Source: Haliscomenobacter sp.
Lineage (GTDB): Bacteria; Bacteroidota; Bacteroidia; Chitinophagales; Saprospiraceae
Assembly (NCBI RefSeq): GCF_016718685.1
Contig: NZ_JADKCX010000024.1
Span: 39,148 to 103,147 of the forward strand
Length of the DNA stretch: 64,000 nt
Reading direction: 5' to 3'
Of this stretch, positions 8,398 to 16,574 are shown one piece after another; position 1 is the first letter of the stretch, and the number at the start of each line of letters is the position of its first letter. The position numbers were made by a program, and so were the translations under genes. Below the pieces are notes generated by a model. That model was given only the letters and a program-made list of their open reading frames with translations. It searched no databases and had not been told where the DNA came from.

Positions 8398-8440
8398 AAA
8401 AATCCGCAGCTGAACGAATAGGTCTGGCTGCGGATTTTTT
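8398..8440 (+). terminator. intrinsic terminator after the hydroxylase gene
   Basis: AATCCGCAGC (8401-8410) and GCTGCGGATT (8427-8436) form a 10-base stem, extended by A/T pairs, with a 16-base loop and a run of T residues to 8440. Located 21 bases past the hydroxylase stop and before the convergent permease gene. Confidence 0.85.
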
Positions 8441-8537
8441 AAAAACTCTACTGGATTCGAAGTTAGGCGATGAAACTTGCAGCGAGGGTTGCCCTCGCCT
8501 CAAGTCCATTTGGTTTTGTGGGAATAAAGAAATTTGG

Positions 8538-9656
8538 TTACACCTTAATATTTTTTGGCAAATTAGCGTTTTTGGGATACCTCAGTTTCCAAATGTGGGT
8601 GGGGGCTTCTTCACCCAGCAAAAAGCCGTAGAGGCGCAATTGCTCCACATTGTCGCAGATAACCTTGAAGATACCGGCCAGTGGAATCGCAAATACCATA
8701 CCGGGCAGCCCCCAAAGCATGCCACTGAGCAACAGGGCTATCAATGAGCTGAGCGGGTTCAGGTTCACGCTGGAGCCGACAATTTTGGGCGTGATGAAAT
8801 TGTTTTCCAAAAACTGGACGAAAATGCACACCCCAAATGCACCAACTGCATACATTACAGAATCTTTGGTCACCAGGGCAATGGCAACCGGTATCAGGCT
8901 GCCGATCATCACACCCACATAAGGGATGATATTCAGTACCCCGGCAATGAAGGCCAACAATACGGCGTATTTTAAACCCAAAAACAAAAAGCCGATGGAA
9001 TTCAATACGGTCAGGATCAGGATGACGATGACCATTCCTTGCAGGTATTGTTGAGAAACGCCTGAAATTTTACGGATGATTGTCAACACATTTTCAGGAT
9101 TCCTCGGCGCCACAAATTCAATCGACTTCTTGAATTTTTCCCGGTACAACAGCAAAAAAAACATAAAGAACGGGATGAGCGCTAGTCCAGCTACCGCTGC
9201 ACCCGTTGCTGAGAATATGTTCATGGCACTACTTGCGCCTTGGTCAATGAGTTTATCGGTTTTTTCCCTGAGCCAAGTGGATTGTGCTTCCCGGCTAATC
9301 TGGTAATGTTGTTCAATGTAAGTGGAGATGTTCGCTCCTTTTTCCTCTAAAGCAACTTGCATCATCGGTAGATCATCGGCAAAAGACATGATCTGCCAAG
9401 ACAAAAAACTACACAACGCAAATGCCCCCATCAGCACCACCAAAACACCCACAAAAGCGGACACCCCGGTAGGTACATGCCAGCGCTCCAACCGAACCAC
9501 AAGGGGCAACATCAGGAATGCAAATAACATGGCGGCAATCAGCGGAATGAGCAGTGACTGGGCCCAATAAAGCCCGCAGAGCAGCAAAGTTATAAACAAC
9601 AGGAAATAAGCTGCCCGGATATAAAATGGAGGAGGATCGGCGGACGTAAAAGGCAT
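8538..9656 (-). CDS. AI-2E family transporter (PerM/YdiK-like permease)
   Basis: A 372-residue polytopic inner-membrane protein with the topology of the AI-2E exporter family: two N-terminal helices, a long soluble region with EKGANISTYIEQHY, a third helix, then a C-terminal bundle with NIIPYVGVMIGSLIPV and LLSGMLWGLPGMVFAIP, the most conserved part of the family. Family members export autoinducer-2, sodium/protons or other small solutes; the family name does not prove a quorum-sensing role. The first ATG gives a short hydrophilic n-region before the first helix. Convergent with the hydroxylase gene. Confidence 0.85.
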   Translation of the reverse strand: MPFTSADPPPFYIRAAYFLLFITLLLCGLYWAQSLLIPLIAAMLFAFLMLPLVVRLERWHVPTGVSAFVGVLVVLMGAFALCSFLSWQIMSFADDLPMMQVALEEKGANISTYIEQHYQISREAQSTWLREKTDKLIDQGASSAMNIFSATGAAVAGLALIPFFMFFLLLYREKFKKSIEFVAPRNPENVLTIIRKISGVSQQYLQGMVIVILILTVLNSIGFLFLGLKYAVLLAFIAGVLNIIPYVGVMIGSLIPVAIALVTKDSVMYAVGAFGVCIFVQFLENNFITPKIVGSSVNLNPLSSLIALLLSGMLWGLPGMVFAIPLAGIFKVICDNVEQLRLYGFLLGEEAPTHIWKLRYPKNANLPKNIKV

Positions 9657-9740
9657 ATGAATGCAGTTGATGGTTAGCGAATCGGCACAAGTTTAAGCCA
9701 CCGTCAGCAGGTGGCCTTAAAAGCCACTGTGTGGTGCATG

Positions 9741-9903
9741 TAGTGGCAAGGGCATTCAAAATGAATACTATTGGGGAGCTATTTTTTAGCTAGGCTAGAC
9801 GCGAAGAAGGAGCATAGCCAAAGCTACGTGACCGATGAGCAACGACGCATAGCTAAAAAAATAGCCATCAAGAGGTGTGCATTATTTGATGCCCTTGCCA
9901 CTA
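9741..9903. repeat. long foldback element with conserved apex, copy A
   Basis: Arms of about 50 bases are imperfectly complementary: TAGTGGCAAGGGCAT (9741-9755) with the mirror ending at 9902, and GCTATTTTTTAGCTA (9778-9792) with TAGCTAAAAAAATAGC (9850-9865). The apex holds GGAGCATAGC, CAAA, GCTACGTGA, itself a small hairpin. The right end overlaps the stop codon of the lipoprotein gene. The same apex recurs at 24978-25105 with unrelated arms. Between this element and the permease gene lie two more small hairpins (9697-9715 and about 9723-9747). Confidence 0.75.
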
Positions 9904-10343
9904 GTTCTTGTTTGTCTTGAGGTCGTTGGCGATACGCTCCATGCGGTATGCAACGTCATTTTTGAATTCAGCCCAACCTTCTTCGATGTTTTCGCCCACC
10001 TGGTTGAGGTCTTCTTGAATGGCCAGACGGTCGCGTTCAAGTGCACGACGGCGCTCTTCCCAACGAATTTTTTCTTTGGCGGTGGCTTTTTCCATTTTTT
10101 ATCGAGTTCAGCGATCGCCTGATCGATTTCCTCGCCTTGTCGGCGCAGTTCAGTGGCCAGGGCATCACGCTCGATGCGTAGTGCTTCTTTGGTATCCTGA
10201 GCTGCATCTTTGAGGTTTTCACCCGCTTGATCGAGTTCTTTTTGGGCAGATTCAGCCTCTTTGTTGTTCGGTTGACAAGCGCTGAATGACCACAAACTGC
10301 CCAGTATGAGCAGGAGAATCAGGATGACATTTTTATTTTTCAT
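9901..10343 (-). CDS. coiled-coil lipoprotein, frameshifted at an A6 tract
   Basis: From ATG 10343 the protein starts with a signal peptide and lipobox (FSACQ), then a charged, alanine/glutamate-rich coiled coil with heptad-like QAGENLKDAAQDTKEAL. At T6 on the plus strand (10095-10100; A6 in the mRNA) the coiled-coil frame is lost; it continues in the -1 frame from 10095 (MEKATAKEKIRWEERRRALE) to the stop at 9901. The unshifted frame runs to 9882 but turns into proline-rich, unlikely sequence. One missing A, or -1 slippage on the A-run, restores a protein of about 147 residues. Function unknown; resembles small envelope or stress lipoproteins. A shared 20-bp motif lies 120 bases upstream. Confidence 0.65.
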
Positions 10344-10459
10344 TGGAATAAAATTAAGGTGAATAGAATTGGATGAACAACAGGAAAATTGAATCCGCAT
10401 TCGTTCTTATCCATCAAAAATGTCATGCCCGTTCTGGTGTGCTGAAAAGAAGAGACAAA

Positions 10460-10479
10460 TTGGGGAATAGTGTAGAAAA
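10460..10479 (-). promoter_or_regulatory. shared 20-bp upstream motif, site 1
   Basis: The plus strand reads TTGGGGAATAGTGTAGAAAA; on the minus strand it faces the lipoprotein gene start, about 120 bases away. It matches sites at 16422-16441 and 19864-19883 under the pattern TTGnGGAAwAkTGTAGAAAA. It does not look like a sigma-54 -24/-12 or a TAnnTTTG promoter. Confidence 0.6.
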
Positions 10480-10504
10480 ACGTAGACTTCTAACTCAAAT
10501 GATC

Positions 10505-11941
10505 TTATGATTTTATCCAAACCGTAAACTTGGCGCCTTTCCCCTCTTCTGATTGTACTTCTATATTGCCGCCATGCAATTGGATGATGCTGAGGGCACC
10601 AGCCAGGCCAAGCCCCACGCCATTGGGTTTGTTGGAAAAATAAGGTTCAAACATGCGGTTTTGTACCTCCCGAGAAATACCCGGGCCATTGTCGAGGATG
10701 GAGATGCCGATCTGGTTGTGCACTTTGCTGGTGCTGATGGTCAGTTCTCCCCGCCCGGCTTCCATGATTTCAATACCGTTGATGATGATGTTGAGTAGCG
10801 CAATTTTTAGTTTCTCTGCATCAACGTTTGCTACATTGACCTTTGGGTCAAAGTGTTTGGTCAGCTGGATGTTTTTCAAAGCAATCCGATCGGTGGCCAT
10901 TTCTATGGTTTGATCCAGCAGTTCGTGCAATGAGACAGGGCGCAAGGTCAGCTGTCCAGGGTTACTGGTTTGTAGCAATGCTGTGACCAGGTGGCCAATA
11001 CGTTTGCTGTTGCGCCCAATGATTTCGAGGTAGTCTTCCAATTCGGTGTCCTGGTTTTCCAGCAGCAATTGATTGGTCGCGAGGTCGATGTTGGTCAGTG
11101 GATTGCGAATTTCATGCCCCAGAGTACGCATGAATCGCCCGGTAGCGGCAAGTTTTTCTGCCCTCAATAGTTCTTGTTCGGTTTTTTTGCGTCGGGTAAG
11201 GTCGTGAATGATGCATTGTAGGGTGAAGGTATCTTCATTGCCGGGCATACGAAGGCAAGTACATACGATAACACAAATGCGGTGCTTCCCACTGGCCGCT
11301 ACCAGTTCTACCTCCAAATCTGGAATACCTTCCCCCTGCTCAATTTTCGCCCAAAACACCTCGCGGGTGAGTTCGCTGCGAAACAAATCGGGCAGGGTTT
11401 TGGTCAAAAATTCACTGCGGGAAAAGCCCAACATTTTAATGGCAGCTTCATTGACATCTGTGAATTTGCCCTGAGCATCCAAAAGACAAATGGCATCCAG
11501 TGAACGTTCAAAAATACTGCGGTACTTTTCTTCACTTTCTTGCAGGGCTTGATGGACTGCGGCACGCTCCAGAGCATACCGAATGCTGCGCTCCAGTTTG
11601 GGGGAATCGAGTTCGTGTTTTTCCAGGTAGTCCGCTACGCCCGAGCGAATGGCTTGTACATCTACTTCCGTATCCCCTTTACCCGTGAGCAAAATGATCG
11701 GTACCCGCAGGCCCAATTCCTTGGCCACCCGCAACAAATCAAGTCCGGTACGAAACCCGAGCAAATAATCGAAAAAACAAAGGTCAAAGTTTTTTGCGGA
11801 GAGTAAATTCAAGGCCTGGTCGTAGGAAGGAGCCCAAGAAATTTCAAAGGATTGCCCCGTGATTCCGTGTAAATACTCGGAAGTCAGGAAAAAATCGTCT
11901 TCGTCATCATCAACAATTAAAATAGAAAGTACCCGGGCCAT
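10505..11941 (-). CDS. hybrid two-component protein: receiver-PAS-histidine kinase
   Basis: Cytoplasmic signalling protein of about 478 residues. An N-terminal receiver domain (SILIVDDDEDD acidic pocket, phospho-acceptor in FDYLLG, LLTGKGD, then the lysine region) is followed by a PAS domain (YRSIFERSLDAICLLD) and a kinase core with the H-box GHEIRNPLTN and ATP-binding motifs NIIINGIEI, DNGPGIS and GVGLGLAG. There is no transmembrane segment. The start at 11941 (MARVLSILIV) places the receiver at the very N-terminus. It begins 10 bases after the stop of the preceding kinase, so the two are probably cotranscribed with rpoN and the NtrC-type regulator. The receiver-first order suggests it responds to a phosphate passed from the neighbouring kinase. 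Confidence 0.85.
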   Translation of the reverse strand: MARVLSILIVDDDEDDFFLTSEYLHGITGQSFEISWAPSYDQALNLLSAKNFDLCFFDYLLGFRTGLDLLRVAKELGLRVPIILLTGKGDTEVDVQAIRSGVADYLEKHELDSPKLERSIRYALERAAVHQALQESEEKYRSIFERSLDAICLLDAQGKFTDVNEAAIKMLGFSRSEFLTKTLPDLFRSELTREVFWAKIEQGEGIPDLEVELVAASGKHRICVIVCTCLRMPGNEDTFTLQCIIHDLTRRKKTEQELLRAEKLAATGRFMRTLGHEIRNPLTNIDLATNQLLLENQDTELEDYLEIIGRNSKRIGHLVTALLQTSNPGQLTLRPVSLHELLDQTIEMATDRIALKNIQLTKHFDPKVNVANVDAEKLKIALLNIIINGIEIMEAGRGELTISTSKVHNQIGISILDNGPGISREVQNRMFEPYFSNKPNGVGLGLAGALSIIQLHGGNIEVQSEEGKGAKFTVWIKS

Positions 11942-11951
11942 AATTATCTTT

Positions 11952-13403
11952 TTATGCAAAAGGCAAAACAACGGTAAATATTGCACCTACTCCTTTTTCC
12001 CCACGGGCTTTGATATTCCCTCGGTGGTTGTCTACCACTTTTTTACAGATGGCCAACCCGATTCCGGAGCCTTTGTATTCTGAGAGGCCGTGCAAGCGCT
12101 GAAAGATGTTGAAAATCCGTTCGGCGTTTTCCTGGTCAAACCCGATCCCATTGTCTTCAAATTCCAACACACAATAATCAATATCTGCTGACAACTCCAG
12201 TTCAGGCATTGCCGGGGCTTGTATTTTGTAGTACCGCAGCTGTATAACCGGCGGGACATCTACCCGGATAAATTTGCAAGCATTGTCCAGCAGATTTTGA
12301 AAAAGTTGACGCATCTGAGACGGTATGGCCGGGATGACCGGAAGGTTGCTGGGAATGTCCAGCGTAATATTGGGGTGATCCGTTAAATTGTGGTCGGACA
12401 ATACTTCCTGTAAAATTTGTCCCAAATCTGTGGGTATCAACTCTTCCGTGTTGCGGGTTGCGCGGGAGTACGACAACAAATCGTCGAGTAAGCGTTCCAT
12501 CCGCTGAGCAGATACCAAAATACGTTCGAGATAGGTTTTACCCTGGCCAGTCAGTGCTTCGGCGTAACGATCGGCCAGCAATTTTCCAAAGGATTGAATT
12601 TTGCGCAAGGGGGCATGTAGGTCGTGGGAGGCTACATAAGCAAAGTTTTCGAGGTCCTGATTCGAGCGGTCGATGCGTTTGTTCAGCAATTCCAGTTCCC
12701 TTTGTTTGCGGTTCAAGGCCGTCACGTCTTTGATCAGTAAAACCCCGGTCAAATTGTTGGCTTCTGTTTCGCGGTTTCCAGTAGAATAAAGGGAAGTGGT
12801 ATAAAAAGTGCCTTCGATTTCGTGTTCAAAATCATTGCGCTTGTCCTGGTTAAATATTTCATTGATGTGGCTCTTCAAGAAGGAGAATTTCCCACTATCG
12901 ATGAGTTCGTTCAGGTTTTTGCCCACAAAATTTTCTTCGTCGCTGAAGCGAATGTACCGGGGGCTTCCTTCGGTTAGTATAATATTGTAATCTTTGTCAA
13001 AAATAAAAATCTCATTGTCAGACAGGGAATTGGACAGCGCCTGGTAGAGCTTGAGCGTCCGCTCATTGGTGTTGACTACCTCTTTTTGCGCGGTCACATC
13101 CGCTACGGTCAGGATCATTTTACCTTCGTGCTGCACCCGGTTGAGCGTCAGCCATTTCACAGAGTCGGGCAGAAAAAAATCGGTAGTAATGGTATCCTTG
13201 GCTAAAAGCGCTTCCACAACTTCGGAAGGAAAAACTGCATCAATGGAAAGTCCTCCTGGCGCGGCGATATTCAACATTTGACGCGCCGAGGGGTTGGCAT
13301 CCCGGCAAATCCAGTTAACATTTTCGGTGGAGGTATACACAGATTCAAACAAGAGCAGTCCAATCGGTGATTCGCGAAAAATGTGTAGATATTCATCCGT
13401 CAT
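11952..13403 (-). CDS. PAS-domain histidine kinase (phytochrome-type kinase core)
   Basis: Soluble sensor kinase of 483 residues with two N-terminal PAS-like domains (YLHIFRESPIGLLLFES and a second around 110-220), a short coiled coil (LNRKQRELELLNKRIDRSNQ) and a kinase core. The H-box VASHDLHAPLRKI is the HWE/bacteriophytochrome-like variety, followed by LLDNACKF, DNGIGFD and GSGIGLAICKK. No sensor cofactor residue can be identified. It lies 7 bases after the NtrC-type regulator gene and 10 bases before the hybrid kinase, in a four-gene operon led by rpoN. Confidence 0.87.
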   Translation of the reverse strand: MTDEYLHIFRESPIGLLLFESVYTSTENVNWICRDANPSARQMLNIAAPGGLSIDAVFPSEVVEALLAKDTITTDFFLPDSVKWLTLNRVQHEGKMILTVADVTAQKEVVNTNERTLKLYQALSNSLSDNEIFIFDKDYNIILTEGSPRYIRFSDEENFVGKNLNELIDSGKFSFLKSHINEIFNQDKRNDFEHEIEGTFYTTSLYSTGNRETEANNLTGVLLIKDVTALNRKQRELELLNKRIDRSNQDLENFAYVASHDLHAPLRKIQSFGKLLADRYAEALTGQGKTYLERILVSAQRMERLLDDLLSYSRATRNTEELIPTDLGQILQEVLSDHNLTDHPNITLDIPSNLPVIPAIPSQMRQLFQNLLDNACKFIRVDVPPVIQLRYYKIQAPAMPELELSADIDYCVLEFEDNGIGFDQENAERIFNIFQRLHGLSEYKGSGIGLAICKKVVDNHRGNIKARGEKGVGAIFTVVLPFA

Positions 13404-13410
13404 ATTAACC

Positions 13411-14925
13411 CTATTTGATGTTGTAAATGCGCAGCTTGTTGTACAAGGTCTTTCGATCGATCCCCAACAATTGAGCTGCTTTACTCTTGTTGAACCGCGT
13501 TTGATACAACACTTGCATGATCATTTGGTATTCTGCACCTTGCGAAATTGACTTCAGGTCGGTGTGTGCCGGAATAGCAGGGGTATCCGGTACAGGCGTT
13601 GGCAATTGGTTAGCAGCAGGTCTGATTTCCGGAATTGGAGGCAGCATCAACGACTCTACTTTTTCTACTGGTTCCAGGTCTTTGCCCTCCTCTATGCCCA
13701 AGCGGTTGAAATAGGCTATTTCAAAAGGCAGCGATTTGGACTCCACCCAGGGGCCATCGGTGAGCAGGGCGGCACGTTTGATGACATTTTTGAGTTCACG
13801 GATGTTACCGTACCAAGGGTAATCCATAAAAATCTGCTCCACTTCGGCCGTAAATCCTTTGATTTCTCGGTTGAGTTCTAACGCCGTTTGACGCAAGAAT
13901 TGCAGGGCAAAAAGGACAATGTCTTCGCGTCGCTCGCGCAAGGCAGGCATCTCAATGCTGAATTCATTGAAGCGATGGTAGAGGTCTTCCCGGAATTTTC
14001 CTTTCCGACAGGCATCGATCAGGCGTTCGTTGCTGGCGATGATGATGCGCACATCCAGGGCAATTTCTTTGGTTCCGCCAATGCGTTTTACCCGACGCTC
14101 CTGCACCACTCTCAACAGCGATACTTGCACATCGTAGGGCAAATTGGCTACCTCATCAAGGAAAATTGTACCGCCGTTGGCCAATTCGAAATGACCAATT
14201 TTGGTCTGTAAGGCCCCAGTAAATGACCCTTTTTCATGGCCAAAAAGCTCGCTGTTGGCCAAGTCTTTAGAGATGGCCCCACAATCCATGGCCACGAAGT
14301 GCTGATTTTTACGGGAACTGCGATCGTGGATCATGCGGGCAACAGATTCTTTGCCCGCGCCACTTTCACCGTAAATGATCACGCTGTAATTGGTGGGTGC
14401 CACCAGGTCAATTTGTTTGTACAAAGCCTGTGCAAGCGGGCTCTGCCCAATGATGTACCCATTGTCGACGGGTACATTCGACCGTCTGGGTTTAACGGGT
14501 TTGGTTTTTTCTATCTCTTCGCTGCTCGAATTGACAGCTGCGTATACAGCGTCGTTTTGGGGGGCCGCTAGTGCTCGCTGAATGCTCAGCAGGATTTCGT
14601 CAGGAACGATGGGTTTGGTAATGTAGTCCAGCGCACCTTGTTTCATCACATTGACCGCAGTGCGGATATCAGAATATCCAGTCATGACCAACACCGGAAG
14701 CGCGGGGTGGTGTTCACGAAAGTGTGCCAATAGTTGAGTGCCTTCCATATCCCCGAGCCTGTAATCAGTGATCGCCAAATCATGTTCCTGGGCTTCAGCA
14801 GCAGCGATACCCGCAGCCCCACTGTGTGCCGTCACAACCTCATACCCTTTGCGGCTTAAGAACCGCTGGAGCAGCGTACACAGGTCCAGATCATCGTCTA
14901 TTACAAGGATTTTTGCTTGGCTCAT
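13411..14925 (-). CDS. sigma-54-dependent response regulator (NtrC family)
   Basis: Enhancer-binding activator of 504 residues with all three modules. Receiver: DDDLDLC pocket, phospho-acceptor in ITDYRLGD. AAA+ ATPase: Walker A GESGAGKES (about 185), the sigma-54 contact loop GSFTGA (a GAFTGA variant, about 235), Walker B GGTIFLDE, and WYGNIRELKNV. C-terminal Fis-type helix-turn-helix: FNKSKAAQLLGIDRKTLYNK. It couples ATP hydrolysis to open-complex formation by the sigma-54 holoenzyme. Its ATG overlaps the rpoN stop as ATGA, so activator and sigma factor are translationally coupled, an uncommon arrangement. The two downstream kinases are the natural phosphate donors. Confidence 0.92.
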   Translation of the reverse strand: MSQAKILVIDDDLDLCTLLQRFLSRKGYEVVTAHSGAAGIAAAEAQEHDLAITDYRLGDMEGTQLLAHFREHHPALPVLVMTGYSDIRTAVNVMKQGALDYITKPIVPDEILLSIQRALAAPQNDAVYAAVNSSSEEIEKTKPVKPRRSNVPVDNGYIIGQSPLAQALYKQIDLVAPTNYSVIIYGESGAGKESVARMIHDRSSRKNQHFVAMDCGAISKDLANSELFGHEKGSFTGALQTKIGHFELANGGTIFLDEVANLPYDVQVSLLRVVQERRVKRIGGTKEIALDVRIIIASNERLIDACRKGKFREDLYHRFNEFSIEMPALRERREDIVLFALQFLRQTALELNREIKGFTAEVEQIFMDYPWYGNIRELKNVIKRAALLTDGPWVESKSLPFEIAYFNRLGIEEGKDLEPVEKVESLMLPPIPEIRPAANQLPTPVPDTPAIPAHTDLKSISQGAEYQMIMQVLYQTRFNKSKAAQLLGIDRKTLYNKLRIYNIK

Positions 14926-16375
14926 ACTAGTTTTCGCATTTTAGCTGAAGGGATGTGTAAAATTTCTCGGTATTTGGCAATGGTTCGGCGCGCCAGTAGG
15001 TAACCTTGTTCCGCCAGTTTTTCCACAATTTCCTGGTCTGAGATAGGGTGCTGTTTGTCTTCCTTGGCAATAATCGTCTCAATACAATCCATAATTTCTT
15101 TGTTGGTAACCAGGTTGCCATCTGCTTTGGCCATGCCCTGATTAAACAGCGATTTTAAATGAACAACGCCAAAATCCGTTTGGGCATATTTGGAGCTGGT
15201 CACGCGTGAAATGGTTGAAACGTCGAACCCGGTTTGTTCCGCAACATCTTTCAATCCCATGGGTCGCATGCGCTTGGGGTCTCCAGATTCAAAATACTCG
15301 GGTTGTAGGTTTACGATGGCTTGCATGGTCAAGAGCATGGAGTTTTCACGCAGGCGAATCATGTCGAAAAACCAAACTGCCGAATTGAGCTTGGATTTCA
15401 TGTACTGGACAGTGCCTTGTTGGGGTCCGGCGGGTTTTGAAGCGCGCAGCTGGTCCAGTTTTGCCATCATTCCTGGGCTGAGTCGCAACTCCATATTGCT
15501 GTTCAGGAGGGCAACTTTAAACGTGTCATCCTCTATTTTTTCCACAATCAACTCTGGAATGATGTTTTGATTTTTGTAAAGCTGGCGCTCATCCGAGTCG
15601 ATGGGTTTGGGGTTGAGTTTGGTGATGAGTTCGATGGCATCCTTCACCTCCGCGGAGGTAATGCCCAGTGCGGCCACCATGTTCGGATAATTCCGTGTAG
15701 CCACGTCGTTGAGGTGTGCGTTGACAATGCGCCAGGCGTTGTGAATGTGTGGGGTACGGTTGGATTTGGCTTCGATTTGCAGCATCAAACATTCCCGCAG
15801 ATCGCGCGCGCCTACACCCGTAGGTTCAAGGGATTGTACCGTTTCCAATTGGGCTTGCAACTCGTCGTCTGACACCAATATTTGGTGTAAAAACGACAAA
15901 TTATCGGCAAGATCCTCCAATGGAATGCGCAAGTAACCATCGTCGTCCAGGCTATCTACGATGTAGTTGGCCACTAAAAGTTCACGCTCGGAAAGTACCT
16001 GAGCCGTCAGTTGTTCACGCAATTGTTCGCGGAAATCATTTTGCGCAACCAGATTTGTCAAAAAAGGGGACTCCTCAGCAGATTTTCGTTCAGCTGCGGT
16101 ATGATAATCCGGGGTATGATCGTCTTGTTGGTATCCTTCCAAAAAACCGCCCCGCTCGTCTTCGATGCGGGTATCGTTTTCTGGGCTGCTTTCAGTCGGG
16201 GTTTTAAGTCTGCAGCGGAAGCACTGGCCTCAAGAATCGGGTTGTCTTCCAGCTCATCACGAATTTTTTGCTCCAATTCCAAGGGATTGCATTGGATGAA
16301 GTTCAGCAATTGGATTTGCTGAGGAGACAGTTTCAACAACTGCTTTTGACCGATTTGCTGATTTTGGCGTATCAT
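14922..16375 (-). CDS. rpoN: RNA polymerase sigma-54 factor (RpoN), with one frameshift
   Basis: The N-terminal region I (QKQLLKLSPQQIQLLNFIQ, with the FIQCNPLELEQKI and DNPILE segments) lies in one frame from ATG 16375; the core-binding region, HTH and the RpoN box ARRTIAKYRE lie in another, ending at 14922. The frames join in the acidic linker, most simply at the AAAACCCC tract near 16204-16212, restoring TESSPENDTRIEDERGGFLE. Both parts are well conserved and the acidic linker is tolerant, so a one-base sequence error is likelier than loss of sigma-54. Next gene starts at its stop (ATGA) with an NtrC-family activator. A 20-bp motif shared with two other genes lies 47 bases upstream. Confidence 0.88.
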
Positions 16376-16421
16376 TACCACAAGCATAAAAGAAACATAC
16401 CAGTCATTCAAACTCCTCAAT

Positions 16422-16441
16422 TTGAGGAATATTGTAGAAAA
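16422..16441 (-). promoter_or_regulatory. shared 20-bp upstream motif, site 2 (rpoN)
   Basis: The plus strand reads TTGAGGAATATTGTAGAAAA. It lies between rpoN (minus) and the CHASE3 kinase gene (plus). It overlaps an imperfect palindrome TGTAGA-N6-TCTACA (16433-16450), and TTTGGGGAAT just beyond repeats half of the motif. A second small palindrome TCCTCAA-T-TTGAGGA is at 16414-16428. Confidence 0.6.
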
Positions 16442-16574
16442 ATATCTACAGTTTGGGGAATGATATTTTAGTTACAACTTATGTCTTTTTAATGACGTTG
16501 TATTTTCAATTATCCGCGACTAAACTTCCTAAACGGCAACAATCCTTTTCCCTCACCTATGCTTATTTGATTGG

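Noticed and set aside
7670..8509. 279-codon minus-strand frame across the fatty acid hydroxylase gene
   Set aside because: It covers the promoter, the histidine-box gene and its terminator; no protein-like features.
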